Of a stretch of 64,000 nucleotides of DNA, positions 24,101 through 34,648 are shown piece after piece. A model generated the notes under the pieces. It did no database searches and was not told where the DNA came from. It saw only the letters and a program-made list of their open reading frames with translations. Every line of letters begins with the position of its first letter. The first letter of the stretch is position 1. The stretch is from contig VNKQ01000004.1 in the NCBI GenBank assembly GCA_016508695.1, positions 744,001-808,000 on the forward strand. The letters run 5' to 3'. The translations under genes and the position numbers were made by a program. This DNA comes from Hyphodiscus hymeniophilus (lineage: Eukaryota > Ascomycota > Leotiomycetes > Helotiales > Hyphodiscaceae).

Positions 24101-24917
24101 ATTCGAAGACCCAATCTAACCAAGGAAATACATCTCACTAACGGTACGCTTACCCAAAGGTGAAGCTCGTGGTCACCCACCCCCACTTCGTCTCTCTTTC
24201 CTCCGAGATACCTCAATCGACACAGGGATCTTGACTACCCCGTCCTACCGCATCTTTTTCTTGGATACCCGTATCACCTCCCTGCGACTAGTTCTCATAG
24301 CCAGAAAGCCCTCGACCGCATTTGTGAAAGCCATGGCTCTCAGAGGGGTCAAGGCAAATGGACCTGGACCGGATCATCGTCTCGTCTGCGTCGATTGAAT
24401 AACACGCGTGCTTAGCCCAGTCCATGAACCACATTCGCCTCTTCTCTCACACCTTCCCTCATCTGTCTCCTCGCAGCAGGCCAGACTCAAAGCTCCTCCA
24501 GCTTTCCACTCTTCCTTTCCAACAATCTTTACGCTGCACAATATACATCCCCACGGCCCTCGCGCCTTGCACATTCGTTGTCCTACGTTACAATCGTTCA
24601 GTTCCCCAAGTGTCCGCAGGTAAAGGTGAACTTACACGACAGACCTCGTCGACGCCGAGCAAGTTCACTCTGTCGACACGGTTCTTTGTGAGCAGGCCCA
24701 CCTCTCCAGAGCCTTGCTCTTGCTCACAGCAACAGTGCTTTGCCCAAAATAGCTCTCTCTTCATGAGTTGCTCATAATCATAATACCTCACTCAGTCACT
24801 CGCTCAACGGAAAATCACTACGCGTTTCACTGGTATCACAGGTGAAGCTCAGGACAACAACAGAGTTGTTGCTCCCTCGTCGACAACCAATCCTGACCAA
24901 GGAACAACACCGGCGCC
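18165..24917. other. 6.75-kb gene-poor region
   Basis: No domain, no multi-exon chain and no frame above about 140 codons that looks like a conserved protein. It includes an A-rich patch at 22188-22217 and a 13-bp direct repeat (TGCGATAGGATAT) at 20910-20922 and 20931-20943. One 131-codon frame at 22915-23310 is listed separately with low confidence. The last 500 bases are C/T-rich and are probably the long promoter and leader of the GT2 gene. Confidence 0.5.
22915..23310 (+). CDS. Possible small hypothetical protein, 131 aa
   Basis: A single-exon frame opening MTSEVTEETSRQLF. Its composition is protein-like: charged and amphipathic, with a KYLDWKREQLYRVCGVGKM stretch that could be helical, and a Thr/Pro-rich end. 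I recognise no domain, signal peptide or membrane segment. It lies alone inside a 6.7-kb gene-poor interval and may equally be a relic or a chance frame. Confidence 0.25.
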   Translation: MTSEVTEETSRQLFSLIYSTQNSPSQRERLGKYLDWKREQLYRVCGVGKMALTTNEYGEQLIRHRISDSTFAWMHYKKGDRFYSCPSTVETPFSTFTNIAQELLKIDLTYPSGRTTPGTTLPEGRVSATEV

Positions 24918-27880
24918 ATGGGTTTAGGAAGTTACTTCAAGGCGAAGAAGCCTGATGTAGAGACTCCAGCGGAACTCACAGAGAAGCCAATCGCAACACC
25001 GTCGCCACATGCAAGTTACAATATGGAACTCCAACCACCAGCGTTTCCCGGTGGCTCATCAAGGAACTCAATCTCTGCCCGATCAAATCGATCGACGCAA
25101 AGCTCAGCTTTCTTGGATGACATCAAACATGAAGTTATGGTCAACTACCTTTACCAACAACAATGCTCCCATCTCTGGGTCAGCGACGGAAGTGGAGAGA
25201 TTGAGGGTGTTCTCCTCAGGAAGACGAAGAACACATACATGGCTTGCCCGCCACAATTGGGATCTTCTCCATTCGCAAGTGCCTGTGCAGCACTCAATGT
25301 TCAGGTAAATTAGATGCAGATAAATGACTGTAGAGGATCTCGCTGACTTTTCAAGTGCGCCATGACAGTCAACTCGAGGGTCATCAAGACCTTCCTCCAA
25401 TGGTCACCAGATGCGGTAGATGTTCCTCTACTTAACGGTCTCAGGATACAAATTCTTCCCACGATTGAGGATCTTCCACGAGCGAGGAAGCATCAATTCG
25501 CAGCTTTCATTGCATCGGATGCTTTGTTGGTTGTTTGGGATGATGAGGCACTACATCTCGTCCAGCGTGCGAAGGCCATCGAGTCGGAACTTATGGAACT
25601 TGTATGGAAGACTGGAGATCAAGAAGATGAGGAGAAGAAGGAAGCAGGCGTCGGAGTATATGAGATCGACGAGGAGAGTGGCGAGATCATCCCAGAGAAG
25701 CGTGGTCTGCACTTGCAAAACACAATTCTGGTCGCCATAACACTGATGTTGATCATGACCTTACTTGGTGCCGGTTTCCGCCAAATCGCCATCGAAGTAG
25801 ACGTTGATGGAAGCTTCACCCGCCTCGCCTTTGTGGCTTTGACCCCAGTCCAGATCTTCTTCACTCTGTTCTTTGGTCAGGTCATCGTCGGTTGTTTGGC
25901 ACAGCTCTTCGGTCCTGTCAGACAAATGACCATCAACTCCAAGTTCTACTCTGCCAAGGCACCTCCCCGCATTCAAAGCGCGGTCCTTCCTCACATCACG
26001 ATTCAATGTCCCGTGTACAAGGAGGGTTTGAGCTCTGTCATTGCACCAACAGTCAAATCCATCAAGCAAGCTATCTCCACTTACGAATTGCAAGGTGGCT
26101 CGGCCAACATGTTTGTCAACGATGATGGTCTTCAGATCATTGACGAAGAGGAGCGTAGACAAAGAATTGAGTTTTATGCTGATCACAGCATCGGCTGGGT
26201 CGCCAGACCAAAGCACGGTGACAACTTTATTAGAAAGGGTAAATGTGAGTATTTGTTCAAATCCTGCTCTCGATCCATAGCTGACAATTGCCACAGTCAA
26301 GAAGGTAAGCTTCAGCATATCCTCCAATCAGACTTGCGTGGATGGCAAATCTCACGTTTTGTGGTTACACATGACTCGTTGTGGGACACTTTACGCCCCC
26401 ACCGTCCCCAGCCCTCAGCGTTGTCACTGGCGCGTTGATCTTGCCCCGCCCAGCTGAATACCCGAGGATTGATTACTGACATTTCTTTCTGATAGGCTTC
26501 TAACATGAACTTTGCGCTCCACATTTCCTGCATGGTTGAGGAGAGATTGTCTTTAATTCAACGACCTGTCGACTGGACTCAAGCGGATGAGGCTCAAGCT
26601 TATGAGCGATGCTTGAAAGAAGCTCTTGAGGAAAATGGACGTGCCTGGGCAGATGGTAACATTCGTATTGGAGATTATATTTTGCTGAGTAAGTCAAATC
26701 CGGAAAGATTCAGCTCATTCTGTACTGACCACTTCCAGTCGATTCCGACACTCGTGTTCCTGCGGACTGTCTTCTTGATGCCTGCTCGGAAATGGAACAA
26801 TCCCCTGAAGTGGGAATCATGCAATTCTCCTCAGGTGTCATGCAAGTCGTACACACCTACTTCGAGAACGGTATCACTTTCTTCACCAATTTGATCTACA
26901 CTGCCATTCGCTACACCGTCTCTAACGGAGATGTTGCGCCATTCGTTGGTCACAATGCTATTCTCCGCTGGTCTGCCATCCAACAAGTTTCCTATATTGA
27001 TGAGGACAATTACGAGAAGTTCTGGTCCGAGTCTCACGTGTCTGAAGATTTCGATATGTCTCTCCGCCTGCAAATCAATGGATACATTATCCGCCTGGCA
27101 GCTTGGGCCGGTGAAGGATTCAAGGAGGGTGTCTCTCTTACTGTCTATGACGAGCTTGCTCGATGGGAGAAATATGCCTACGGTTGCAACGAGCTTCTAT
27201 TTAACCCCATGCGCAAGTGGATCTACAAAGGCCCATTCACCCCACTTTTCCGCACATTCTTGTTCTCCAACATCCGCTTTACCTCCAAGATTACCATCAT
27301 CTCGTATATCGGTACCTACTACGCCATTGGTGCTGCATGGATCATTACGACTGCCAACTATTTCGCCGTTGGTTGGTACAACGGTTACTTGGACAAGTAC
27401 TACGTGGATTCCTGGAAGGTGTGGTTCTCCATCATCATTGTCTTCAACGGTCTCGGAAACATCGCGCTCGCAGTCATGCGGTACCGTATCGGCGAGCGAA
27501 GCCTTCTCTACGCACTCTTCGAGAACTTCAAGTGGACGATCATGTTCGCCATCTTCCTGGGTGGTCTCTCGCTGCATGTCTCCCAGGCTCTGCTCTGCCA
27601 CATGTTCGAGATCAACATGACGTGGGGTGCGACGGCCAAGGAGGCCGAGTTCTCCAACTTCTTCATCGAGGTCCCCAAGGTCCTGAAGAAGTTCAAGTTC
27701 TCCATGATCTTCTCCATCACCGGCATCGTCGGCATGATCGTCCTCGCCGTCGCCCCGTTCGTGCCCTACGACTGGAAGATCACCGACTTCGTCGCCATCC
27801 TCCCCATGGCTACCGTCGTCGCCAGTCATCTGCTCTTACCGCTGGCCCTCAACCCGGCCTTGATGACCTTCTCCTGGTAG
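24918..27880 (+). CDS. Family 2 glycosyltransferase, multi-pass membrane protein, 872 aa (ZtGT2/FgGT2 type)
   Basis: Exons are 24918-25304, 25356-26244, 26297-26304, 26496-26688 and 26739-27880. All four introns are GT-AG and the total closes exactly in frame. The third exon is only 8 nt and is needed to read GKFKKASNMNFAL, a conserved run. Processive GT2 signatures are present: CPVYKEG in the N-terminal half of the domain, the DxD motif as IDSDTRVPADC at about residue 494, and SEDFDMSLRLQ with the catalytic ED near 594. One membrane segment (TILVAITLMLIMTLLGAGF) precedes the catalytic domain and several follow it. The overall layout resembles the conserved fungal GT2 shown in Zymoseptoria and Fusarium to be needed for hyphal growth on solid surfaces. 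The polysaccharide made is not known to me. The last roughly 400 bases use strongly C-ending codons, unlike the first exons. It is alone, with no partner glycan genes nearby. Confidence 0.93.
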
Positions 27881-29007
27881 ATGCGCCCGCGCGCACACGC
27901 CGAGAGTACTGTATATGCAGACCGCAGACAGATGACACTATGGTGTGGGTAATTGATAATAGAGCAAGATGCAAGAGGGAGGAATAATAGCACATCATAT
28001 TCCTGATCTCGGTTATCGTTTGCACATGAAATTTCTGCTTCGGGCCCAACACGGGCGCCCGCCACCGCGATAGAATATGAGTTTACCAGCATAGGCATGG
28101 AATGGGATCATTACACTCCTTTTAATCCGTTTTCGAGAGGTTCCGCGATGATTTGGGGAGTTTTTACAGGTTGGGGGGCAACTACGGAGCACACACTTTG
28201 GATTGCGGAGGCAAGGCAATTTATATAGAAGGAATGGAGTTGCTTGCTTGAGCCCATAGCTGACCGAGTACATCTGTGGTTTTGGGTTTGACGATTCTCT
28301 TTGAACTTAGAAATACATGCAATAGTAATAACTTAACAACATTTTCCCCCCAGTGAATGGATGCAGAACGGTGATCTTTCTCTCATGCTCACGTCATAGA
28401 CTGCGGTTCTATCGGGATGATGCTTCGCTTTCACCTCAATCTGGATGTGCTGGATCTTCCTACACCCGCGGACTGAAATGCTCACTTCCTTATCCCCATT
28501 CACAGAACATTCATCAGCGACAAGTCCTCCCCCAACCCAGCCAGCCAGCCAGCCCAAACCAAACCAAACCAAAGCAGTCCAAGCCAAGCCCAGCCCAATC
28601 TAACCCCAATTCATCAATCCATCTATCCATTAATCCAACCCCAATCCGATCCCGCCCAGCCAAGCCCAGCAAGCCACCTCAAGTCCCGTCCACGTCCCGA
28701 CCTGAGAACTCCCTCCGGAACACTCACCCGGAGCAGTAGTTGAATTTTGGAAATCCCAGACATGAGGCCGACGGGACGATCAGGGACGCCTTCCCTTCCC
28801 CCCTTGCGTCCAAGAAAACCCCGACGCAGCTCAGCAGCTGAGGACAGCGGTGAGGGATCGAGGAATCGTGGGGGAGGGGGGGCTTGATGATGAAGCTGTG
28901 AGGTTAGTGTGAGGTTGCGGCCACGCAGATCTGTTGGGGACTGCGAAGTTGAGAGCTTGGGGAGATACATGCACGGCTCCGCATGCGGATCTGGGATTCT
29001 GGATATG

Positions 29008-29037
29008 GGAGAGAGAGAGAGAAAGAAAGAGAGAAAG
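29008..29037. repeat. GA-rich microsatellite
   Basis: About 30 bases of GAGA/GAAA repeats. A second GA tract lies at 54237-54255. Confidence 0.8.
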
Positions 29038-29613
29038 CCACGGACAGCGGATGCGTGCATGCCGCGCGCCTGGTGGCTGGCTGGATGAGGCGCTTGCACT
29101 GATCGATGTTTTCGAACCTCGGTCCTCTGCTAGCTCAAAGAGGAGGAGGGGGAGCTGGATTGGGATTCCCAGATGAGAGAGAGACAGGAAGAGAGAGGAA
29201 GGGAGGGCAGCTGAGAAGTGAGGTGCTGCTGCGGCTGAGGATTGGGGATTGGGATTGCAGATCTGCAGGTGCTTGCTGGCTGTGACTCTGAGATGCGTGA
29301 GTTGACCTCAACACAATCTACATGCAGGAATTTCCCCCAATCTAGACGAGAGGCTGCGTGCGGGCTTTGCTTTGCTGGACCTTTTCTCTATCCATGTCTT
29401 GGAACGGCAGATGGGGAGAGAAGGAGGAAAGGAGGAAAGGAGGAAAGGGAAGAAGACGGTGGCTTGCGGGTCTGAGGTGTCTGCTTGTATGAAATGTGAA
29501 TTATGAGTTTTGGCTTGCATGTGCAGAGGAGTTCTTTTCTTGGATTTCCACATCATTCGCATTGAGGCTTTGGAACTCTAGGAGGGCGACAAACTCACGA
29601 GGCACGTGAGGAA

Positions 29614-29621
29614 ATCTTTAA
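29614..29621. repeat. Left target-site duplication of the MITE
   Basis: ATCTTTAA directly abuts the left inverted repeat. The identical octamer abuts the right end at 29960-29967. Eight base pairs is the duplication length of hAT transposons. Confidence 0.88.
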
Positions 29622-29662
29622 GGGATGAGCTATTTCAACTCCAATGCCGGCTATTTCAACTC
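29622..29662 (+). repeat. Left terminal inverted repeat (41 bp)
   Basis: Starts GGGATGAGCTATTTCAACTC and is the exact reverse complement of 29919-29959. It carries an internal direct repeat of GCTATTTCAACTCC about 20 bp apart. Confidence 0.92.
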
Positions 29663-29918
29663 CACTAGTCCCTACTCGGTTCTCACACCTGGGTGCTTTT
29701 AGCAACCGTGTCAGAATACCAAAACTAACTACCTCAATATACTCTCTTAACTTAAAGATAAAGACATATAAGATATACCTATGCGGGGGGCTCTCGCCGC
29801 CCCCCAACCCCCCGGAACTAACCCTAACCACTAACCCTAACCCGCTGTGTTTTAGTAGAAAAAGTATCTCTAAGGTAGGCACGTGCCTTTCTAGGCGCAC
29901 GGTGGGTGTACCCCCTAA

Positions 29919-29959
29919 GAGTTGAAATAGCCGGCATTGGAGTTGAAATAGCTCATCCC
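29919..29959 (-). repeat. Right terminal inverted repeat (41 bp)
   Basis: Ends in AATAGCTCATCCC and pairs base for base with the left arm. Confidence 0.92.
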
Positions 29960-29967
29960 ATCTTTAA
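29960..29967. repeat. Right target-site duplication of the MITE
   Basis: ATCTTTAA, identical to 29614-29621. Confidence 0.88.
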
Positions 29968-31130
29968 TTGCCAAGTCGAGTCAGCCAAGCAAGCAGGCAC
30001 GTGATCCAGGATCCGAGCGATTGATTTTTGAAATCTCGAGATGGGCCGGAAGGGAAGCGGGCAAAAGCTCGAGAGGGGGAAAGAAAATACCGTGATTCAT
30101 GACGGTCCTGCTTGCTGGACGATCCCCCTGGGCACATCTACAGACTACAGTATCTATGACTCTATGTCCCCTTCGGCTGCAGACGGTAAGGGGCATTTGG
30201 AATCCCAACTCCAGTCCCCACGTGCTATCTACCGTATCAATTTAATCCCCTTCACTGTAGCCCTGCTATCAAAACTGGAGCCGATTTCCTCATGATTTCT
30301 CCGATGTCAGCCGAAACATGCCATTCTCTCCTCGATCAGGACGGTCAGAATCAGATATGGAGAACATGCAAGGCCGGAGAAATTTGATTTATTTTACCAT
30401 GGGAGGTTTTCGATGCGTTGTTACCGTTGTTGTAGGGAAGGTATTTGGGGGTGGGTCAGAGTGGTCTTCGCAGGGGTTTGTGGACTCAATGGGCTGAAAT
30501 GAATACGAAGAGCATGCATATGCATGATGCACCAGATGCATCATGGAAGATCGGCCGCGCTTGAGGCTTGAGCGAGAAGGAGAAGAGAAGCGAGGGTTTT
30601 TTGTTTGTATTATTGTAGCCCATCAGCCTTCAGGCGGCGACGGCAGGGACTGTTTGTTACTGCATATGCAGTCAAGATATTGGTGAGATTGTTCCAGTCC
30701 TGGACTCTACCTCCGAAGATTCAGTCATCATTACTGGGAAGTCGAAAGTTGGAAGTTGGAAGGATCCAGGTGGTGATCTTCCTCCGAAGCTGACGACAAA
30801 CCACGACAAATGCGATAGATCCCTAGGTACCACCTACCTTATGTTATGCCCACTAGGTACTTGGAGAAGGCGGCTCAAGCAACGATTACGGGGGCAAGTA
30901 AGTCCACGGAAGCCTCCTACCTAGGGTGCTAGCTACTGTACGGAGGTAGAGTATGAGGGGGGCACCGACGAGAAGTAGAGGCTACAATACGACAATACCT
31001 CCGTACGTATCAATAATACGTATGCTACGGAGGTGCTGAGAATGGTAATTACATCCGTATTACATGCCCTTTCATCCTTTTCCACGCTCTCTGATGCCAC
31101 AATGCTGCAAGCGAATGCAACTGAATGCAC

Positions 31131-31158
31131 ATAATACATAATACATAATACATAATGC
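31131..31158. repeat. Tandem 7-mer (ATAATAC), about four units
   Basis: Three exact copies plus one with a single change. Confidence 0.8.
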
Positions 31159-31310
31159 ACAAGATCCACAAGATGTCTAGCCAGCCTTGCTCTGTACTTG
31201 TAGCATTGTATGTACAGTACATCGAAGGATCAATAGTGCCCTGCACGCTTGCAGCGTCCAATCCCAGCCCATGGATCGTCAGGAGGTAAGGTAGTTTCTT
31301 CGTATTATTT

Positions 31311-31350
31311 GCTTCTACGCTTCTACACTTCTACACTTCTACACTTCTAC
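31311..31350. repeat. Tandem 8-mer (ACTTCTAC / GCTTCTAC), five units
   Basis: Five head-to-tail octamers with only the first base varying. Confidence 0.85.
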
Positions 31351-31972
31351 TAGCCTTCTAGGAGTATTTGTCCTGCGTCCCGACCACCCTAGCCTGCCTA
31401 CCTCCCTTCTTCCCTCTCACCACCCACACCAGAAGTTGCCTCGCAGATTTCCAATCGCGCGCTACTACCTAGTTCAACAACCCCTACGCCCAGGGCTTGC
31501 AACCATCCCTTTCTCAACCACTCGCAACATCCTCCGGTCTCACTCTCCCCCACCCATGGACGGCACATACTCCACCAGGGCCGTTCTATCCAGATCCGAA
31601 AGTCTAACGAACCTCTTACCTCCGTACCTATGGAAGAAAAGGTAGGGTAGCAAGGTGGGCACTGGCCCGAATGCGGGACTCGTGGACCGTGGTGGTGTAG
31701 CAGTCGTGGGTGAGCTCGCCAGCATGGCATGCCCAAGCCCAAAAACAAAAATACCAAGCCCAAAAAAAAAGTCCCAAGACGTTGTCGTTCTTTCCACGGA
31801 GGGCTCTTGATACTTGCTCCTTCCTCCCTCACGTTCTCCATAATCTTTTTCTAGGCATCTTCGGATTCTGGAAGTTACACTCGCTACTTGCTTCTGCACT
31901 TCTATTCTTTGATTGTTCGAGCTTCGTTTTACCCTTATTTAATATCCGGGTCCACTATCGAGAGTAGCAGAT

Positions 31973-33406
31973 ATGAGGACTACGAGTTGGAGAAGCTTCG
32001 CTGCCGCGACGGTGGGGTTGATTGCTGGAGTGAACGCGCAGACCGGACAATTGACGGATTTGGGAACTCTGTTGAGTGGGCAGAAGAATTTGACCACCTT
32101 CTACGGCTTGATTCAGGTATGTTCTGGGAGCTGCCAGAGCTCGGAGGCGTTTGCCGGAGATGCTTGAGCAAGTCCTGACAGATCGACTTGCAGAAATATC
32201 CCCAGATTCTATTGCAATTACCTTCATTCAATGGTGTCACTGTAAGTTTGTTTCCACTCTAGTTTCCCATCGCTGCTGGAATTGGTGAACTGACGCCCTC
32301 CAGATCCTTGCTCCCAACAATGATGCCTTCGATAAGATTCCTTACTCCTCACTCAACAACGCATTCAAAAACAATGATCAGGATGTGATCACCAACGTTC
32401 TCGAGTACCATATCTTGCAAGGTACAAGACTCGCTGCGCAATTGGTTCCCGGGACGCCAGTCTTCATCCCTACACTTTTGACAAGCCCTGAGTACACAAA
32501 TGTCACTGGTGGGCAGAATGTACAGAATGTCGAGCAAGCAGGAGATGTGGTGGTCTTTGTCAGTGGATTGGGAAGCAGAAGTACTTTGACTCAAAAAGTA
32601 AGCCCCTCGATCCTAAAATACGGCAACAAGCTAACAGCTCCAAGGACCTCTCATTTAACGGCGGCGTCGTCCAAGTAATAGACTCCCTCCTAATCCCACC
32701 TGCCAACCTCACTGATACCCTCAACGCCTTCAACTATACCGCCTTTGAGGGCGGACTCTACGCCTCCGACTTGGTAGAAACCTTCACTACCCAGCCCAAC
32801 GTGACAATTTTCGCGCCAGCCGACTCTGCTTTCCAAGCCCTCGGACCCGCAATCGCAAACATGACATCTGACGAGCTGGCCACAATACTGGACTATACTA
32901 TTCTCCCAAAAATCGTCTACTCCACCGGCCTCACAAACGGAACCAAATTCCTTACCCAGCAGGGAGAGAACATCACCATCCTCCATTCCGGGAACAACGT
33001 TTACGTCAACTCTGCCCAGCTCATCCAAGCTGATATCTTGATCGCCAATGGCGTTTTGCATGTCATTGATAACGTGCTGAATCCCCAAGGACCCGGTGCC
33101 CAGCCAAACCCTCAGCTTGCAACGCAGGTTCCTGCTTTTGCGTCTGCCAGCTCCATTGATTTCCTCCCGTATACCTCTGCGATCCCCTGCACCGTTTCCT
33201 GCCCAGTGTCCAGCACGAGCGGAAGCTCATCTATAACAAGGACGAGCAGTGTGGGAGCGCAGTCTACTGGTGCCAGCACTGGCACCTCGACGACTAGCCA
33301 CTCCTCGAGCTCAAGCAAGGGTCTTGCTGCCGCGATGGCGAGAGAGACTGGTTTTGGGGCTGCTGGGTTGATGGTTGCTTTGGGTGGCGCGGTATTGATG
33401 ATTTGA
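31973..33406 (+). CDS. Secreted, probably GPI-anchored protein with two fasciclin (FAS1) domains, 415 aa
   Basis: Exons are 31973-32116, 32194-32241, 32304-32597 and 32645-33406. All introns are GT-AG and phase 0, and the sum closes in frame. A signal peptide (SFAAATVGLIAGVNA) leads into FAS1 domain 1: LTTFYGLIQKYP, then ILAPNNDAF, the H-box region NVLEYHILQG, and VVQVIDSLLIPP. Domain 2 has ASDLVETFTTQPNVTIFAPADSAF, then ILDYTILP, then GVLHVIDNVLNP. A Ser/Thr-rich stalk and a hydrophobic end (GAAGLMVALGGAVLMI) follow, as expected for a GPI signal. Multiple N-x-S/T sites are present. FAS1 proteins mediate adhesion or wall and membrane contacts; the ligand is unknown. The short second exon (48 nt) is conserved coding sequence. 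Confidence 0.92.
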
Positions 33407-34270
33407 ATGGGTTATTGCCGGAAGGACTTTTTGGGCTGGATTGGAGTTTTCTTGCAGCTGGGCCTTATTCTTTAGGCGCATACGTTGCTGAGATCCTTGG
33501 GTGGAAAAGCGAGGACCTTGCGAATACCAGATATTATTTCCCTTATCAATGGGATTGTGGGATGCGCGGCATACTCTAGTTTAATGTAATCTTACTTCAC
33601 CACGGCTATGGTTTCCTTTTGATGTCATTGCAAGTGCAACATTCTTTCCTTCTCACTCTATGTTCTGCTTGCAGTGGAGCACATTCTCTGCAGTCTTTTC
33701 CTATCACAGAAGGGTCGACATCGGTGGCCAGCGTTATGGTGGTAGGTGGCTGTAACCGCGATTTCAACGAGTTCAGGACGCCATTCGATGATACCTATCC
33801 TTGTGATCATCGAAACGGTTGAGCAGTGCAAGGGAGCTCGGTCGGCATCCCTCCAACCGATCCCGGGAATCACCGATGCAGACTCGATGGAACGGGGTAT
33901 ACGTGGGATATCTTCGATGGTGGAGGGGTTCTTGCAGAGCGAGGAGGGGAAGGAATTCCCAGTCGTGGGTAAGTGGTGGGTCAGTGGCAGGTCAGTGGCG
34001 GGAAGGAAAAGCATGACTGGAGTGGAGTGAGGGTATTGGAGGGAGAGTATTGGACTGACAGAATACAGGGCTAGGTTTAGAAAGCCCGCTTCGTGTGTGA
34101 TGTGCTTCTGATGACCGAACATTCTACACTCGATACTTTCAGCAGACATGGATTTGGCTTCAGCAGACTCAATATTGACTATTTTCAACGACATCAATTT
34201 GAGGCTTCAGTTCTTCTAATGGGATCTCTCAAACATCCCCTTCCCATAGCTGCGCCTTATGAGAAGAGAT
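33407..34270. other. Intergenic with overlapping unexplained frames
   Basis: Open frames exist on both strands between about 33660 and 34195 (up to 178 codons on the minus strand). Neither shows a recognisable domain and I could not choose between them, so none is called. Confidence 0.4.
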
Positions 34271-34648
34271 CTACCGTCGAGGCGTCCACGTGATCCGCGG
34301 CTCAGAAGACCTGATCCAAGTCCACTCACCACTCTTCGAAGACCACCCGCAACGGAAACACTGCAGATGCCCACAGACGCACCGGTTCCCCTCCCTCTGA
34401 CTCCTGGTGTCATTCTTCACGTCGCATCTGCAGCACTTCATGCTCGAGGATATCGTCTTCTCGGTGCTCTCGAACGTCCAGCTACATCCGTCACACTGTG
34501 CGTGTCCGCAAGAACACGTCCCTCCCTCCTGACCCCCTGTGTCGGTGTGTTGCCGGCATTGGCAACAGTTTAGGGTGGATGATGCGGTTGTGGTACTCTG
34601 GCGTGCGAGTTGTTCCTCGTCAAGGCTGGAGAGGATGAAGGAGGACAT
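34271..34648 (-). CDS. Small protein with two tandem cysteine/histidine zinc-ribbon-like motifs, 125 aa
   Basis: A single-exon frame beginning MSSFILSSLDEEQL. Two copies of the same pattern follow: C-C-x-C, 13-14 residues, C-x-C-G-H-x2-C-x2-C. Copy 1 uses Cys28, 29, 31, 45, 47, His49, Cys52 and 55. Copy 2 uses Cys72, 73, 75, 90, 92, His94, Cys97 and 100. The spacing strongly suggests one zinc site or more per copy. The tail is Trp/Arg-rich. I do not recognise a named family; similar CxCGHxxC clusters occur in many uncharacterised fungal proteins. A TATAAAA on the coding strand lies about 110 nt upstream. The neighbouring minus-strand gene also has a small CxxC cluster, but the two are not obviously paralogues. 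Confidence 0.65.
   Translation of the reverse strand: MSSFILSSLDEEQLARQSTTTASSTLNCCQCRQHTDTGGQEGGTCSCGHAQCDGCSWTFESTEKTISSSMKCCRCDVKNDTRSQREGNRCVCGHLQCFRCGWSSKSGEWTWIRSSEPRITWTPRR

Larger units (their letters stand above)
27881..29621. other. Intergenic with low-complexity tracts
   Basis: No gene is supported. It holds a run of CAGC/CCAAA-type repeats around 28530-28575, a GA-rich tract at 29008-29037 and three copies of an 8-mer (GGAGGAAA) at about 29422-29448. It ends at the left end of the MITE. Confidence 0.5.
29622..29959. mobile_element. hAT-like MITE, 338 bp, non-autonomous
   Basis: Perfect 41-bp terminal inverted repeats (29622-29662 and 29919-29959) bound 256 bp of internal DNA, with an identical 8-bp duplication (ATCTTTAA) directly outside each end. 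Each terminal repeat contains two copies of a GCTATTTCAACTCC-type unit, likely transposase-binding sites. Internally there is a CG-rich stretch (GCCGCCCCCC) and two telomere-like CTAACCCTAACC motifs near 29817-29842. No transposase frame is present, so movement would need an enzyme supplied elsewhere. Assignment to hAT rests on the 8-bp duplication, not on a transposase. The perfect identity of the arms and flanks suggests recent insertion. Confidence 0.9.
29968..31972. other. Intergenic, simple repeats, fasciclin promoter
   Basis: No gene is supported. It contains short dispersed CTAGGTAC/TACGGAGGTA-type motifs, including an imperfect hairpin between about 30937 and 31007, and two short tandem arrays listed separately. 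The C/T-rich stretch before 31973 is probably the promoter and leader of the fasciclin gene. Confidence 0.5.

Noticed and set aside
27197..27829. Long antisense frame (about 210 codons) on the minus strand of the GT2 gene, rich in Asp/Glu/Val
   Set aside because: It mirrors the strongly C-ending codons of the sense strand, which remove antisense stops. The sense strand holds conserved GT2 sequence.
29817..29842. CCCTAA-type repeats as a chromosome end
   Set aside because: Only two short motifs, inside a transposable element and flanked by ordinary genes on both sides.
31131..31350. Tandem 7-mer and 8-mer arrays as a CRISPR-like array
   Set aside because: Units are contiguous with no spacers, and the genome is eukaryotic.
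33658..34197. Minus-strand frame of about 178 codons and an overlapping plus-strand frame of about 94 codons
   Set aside because: Both read weakly like protein, but neither shows a domain, signal or clean splice context, and I could not choose between them.
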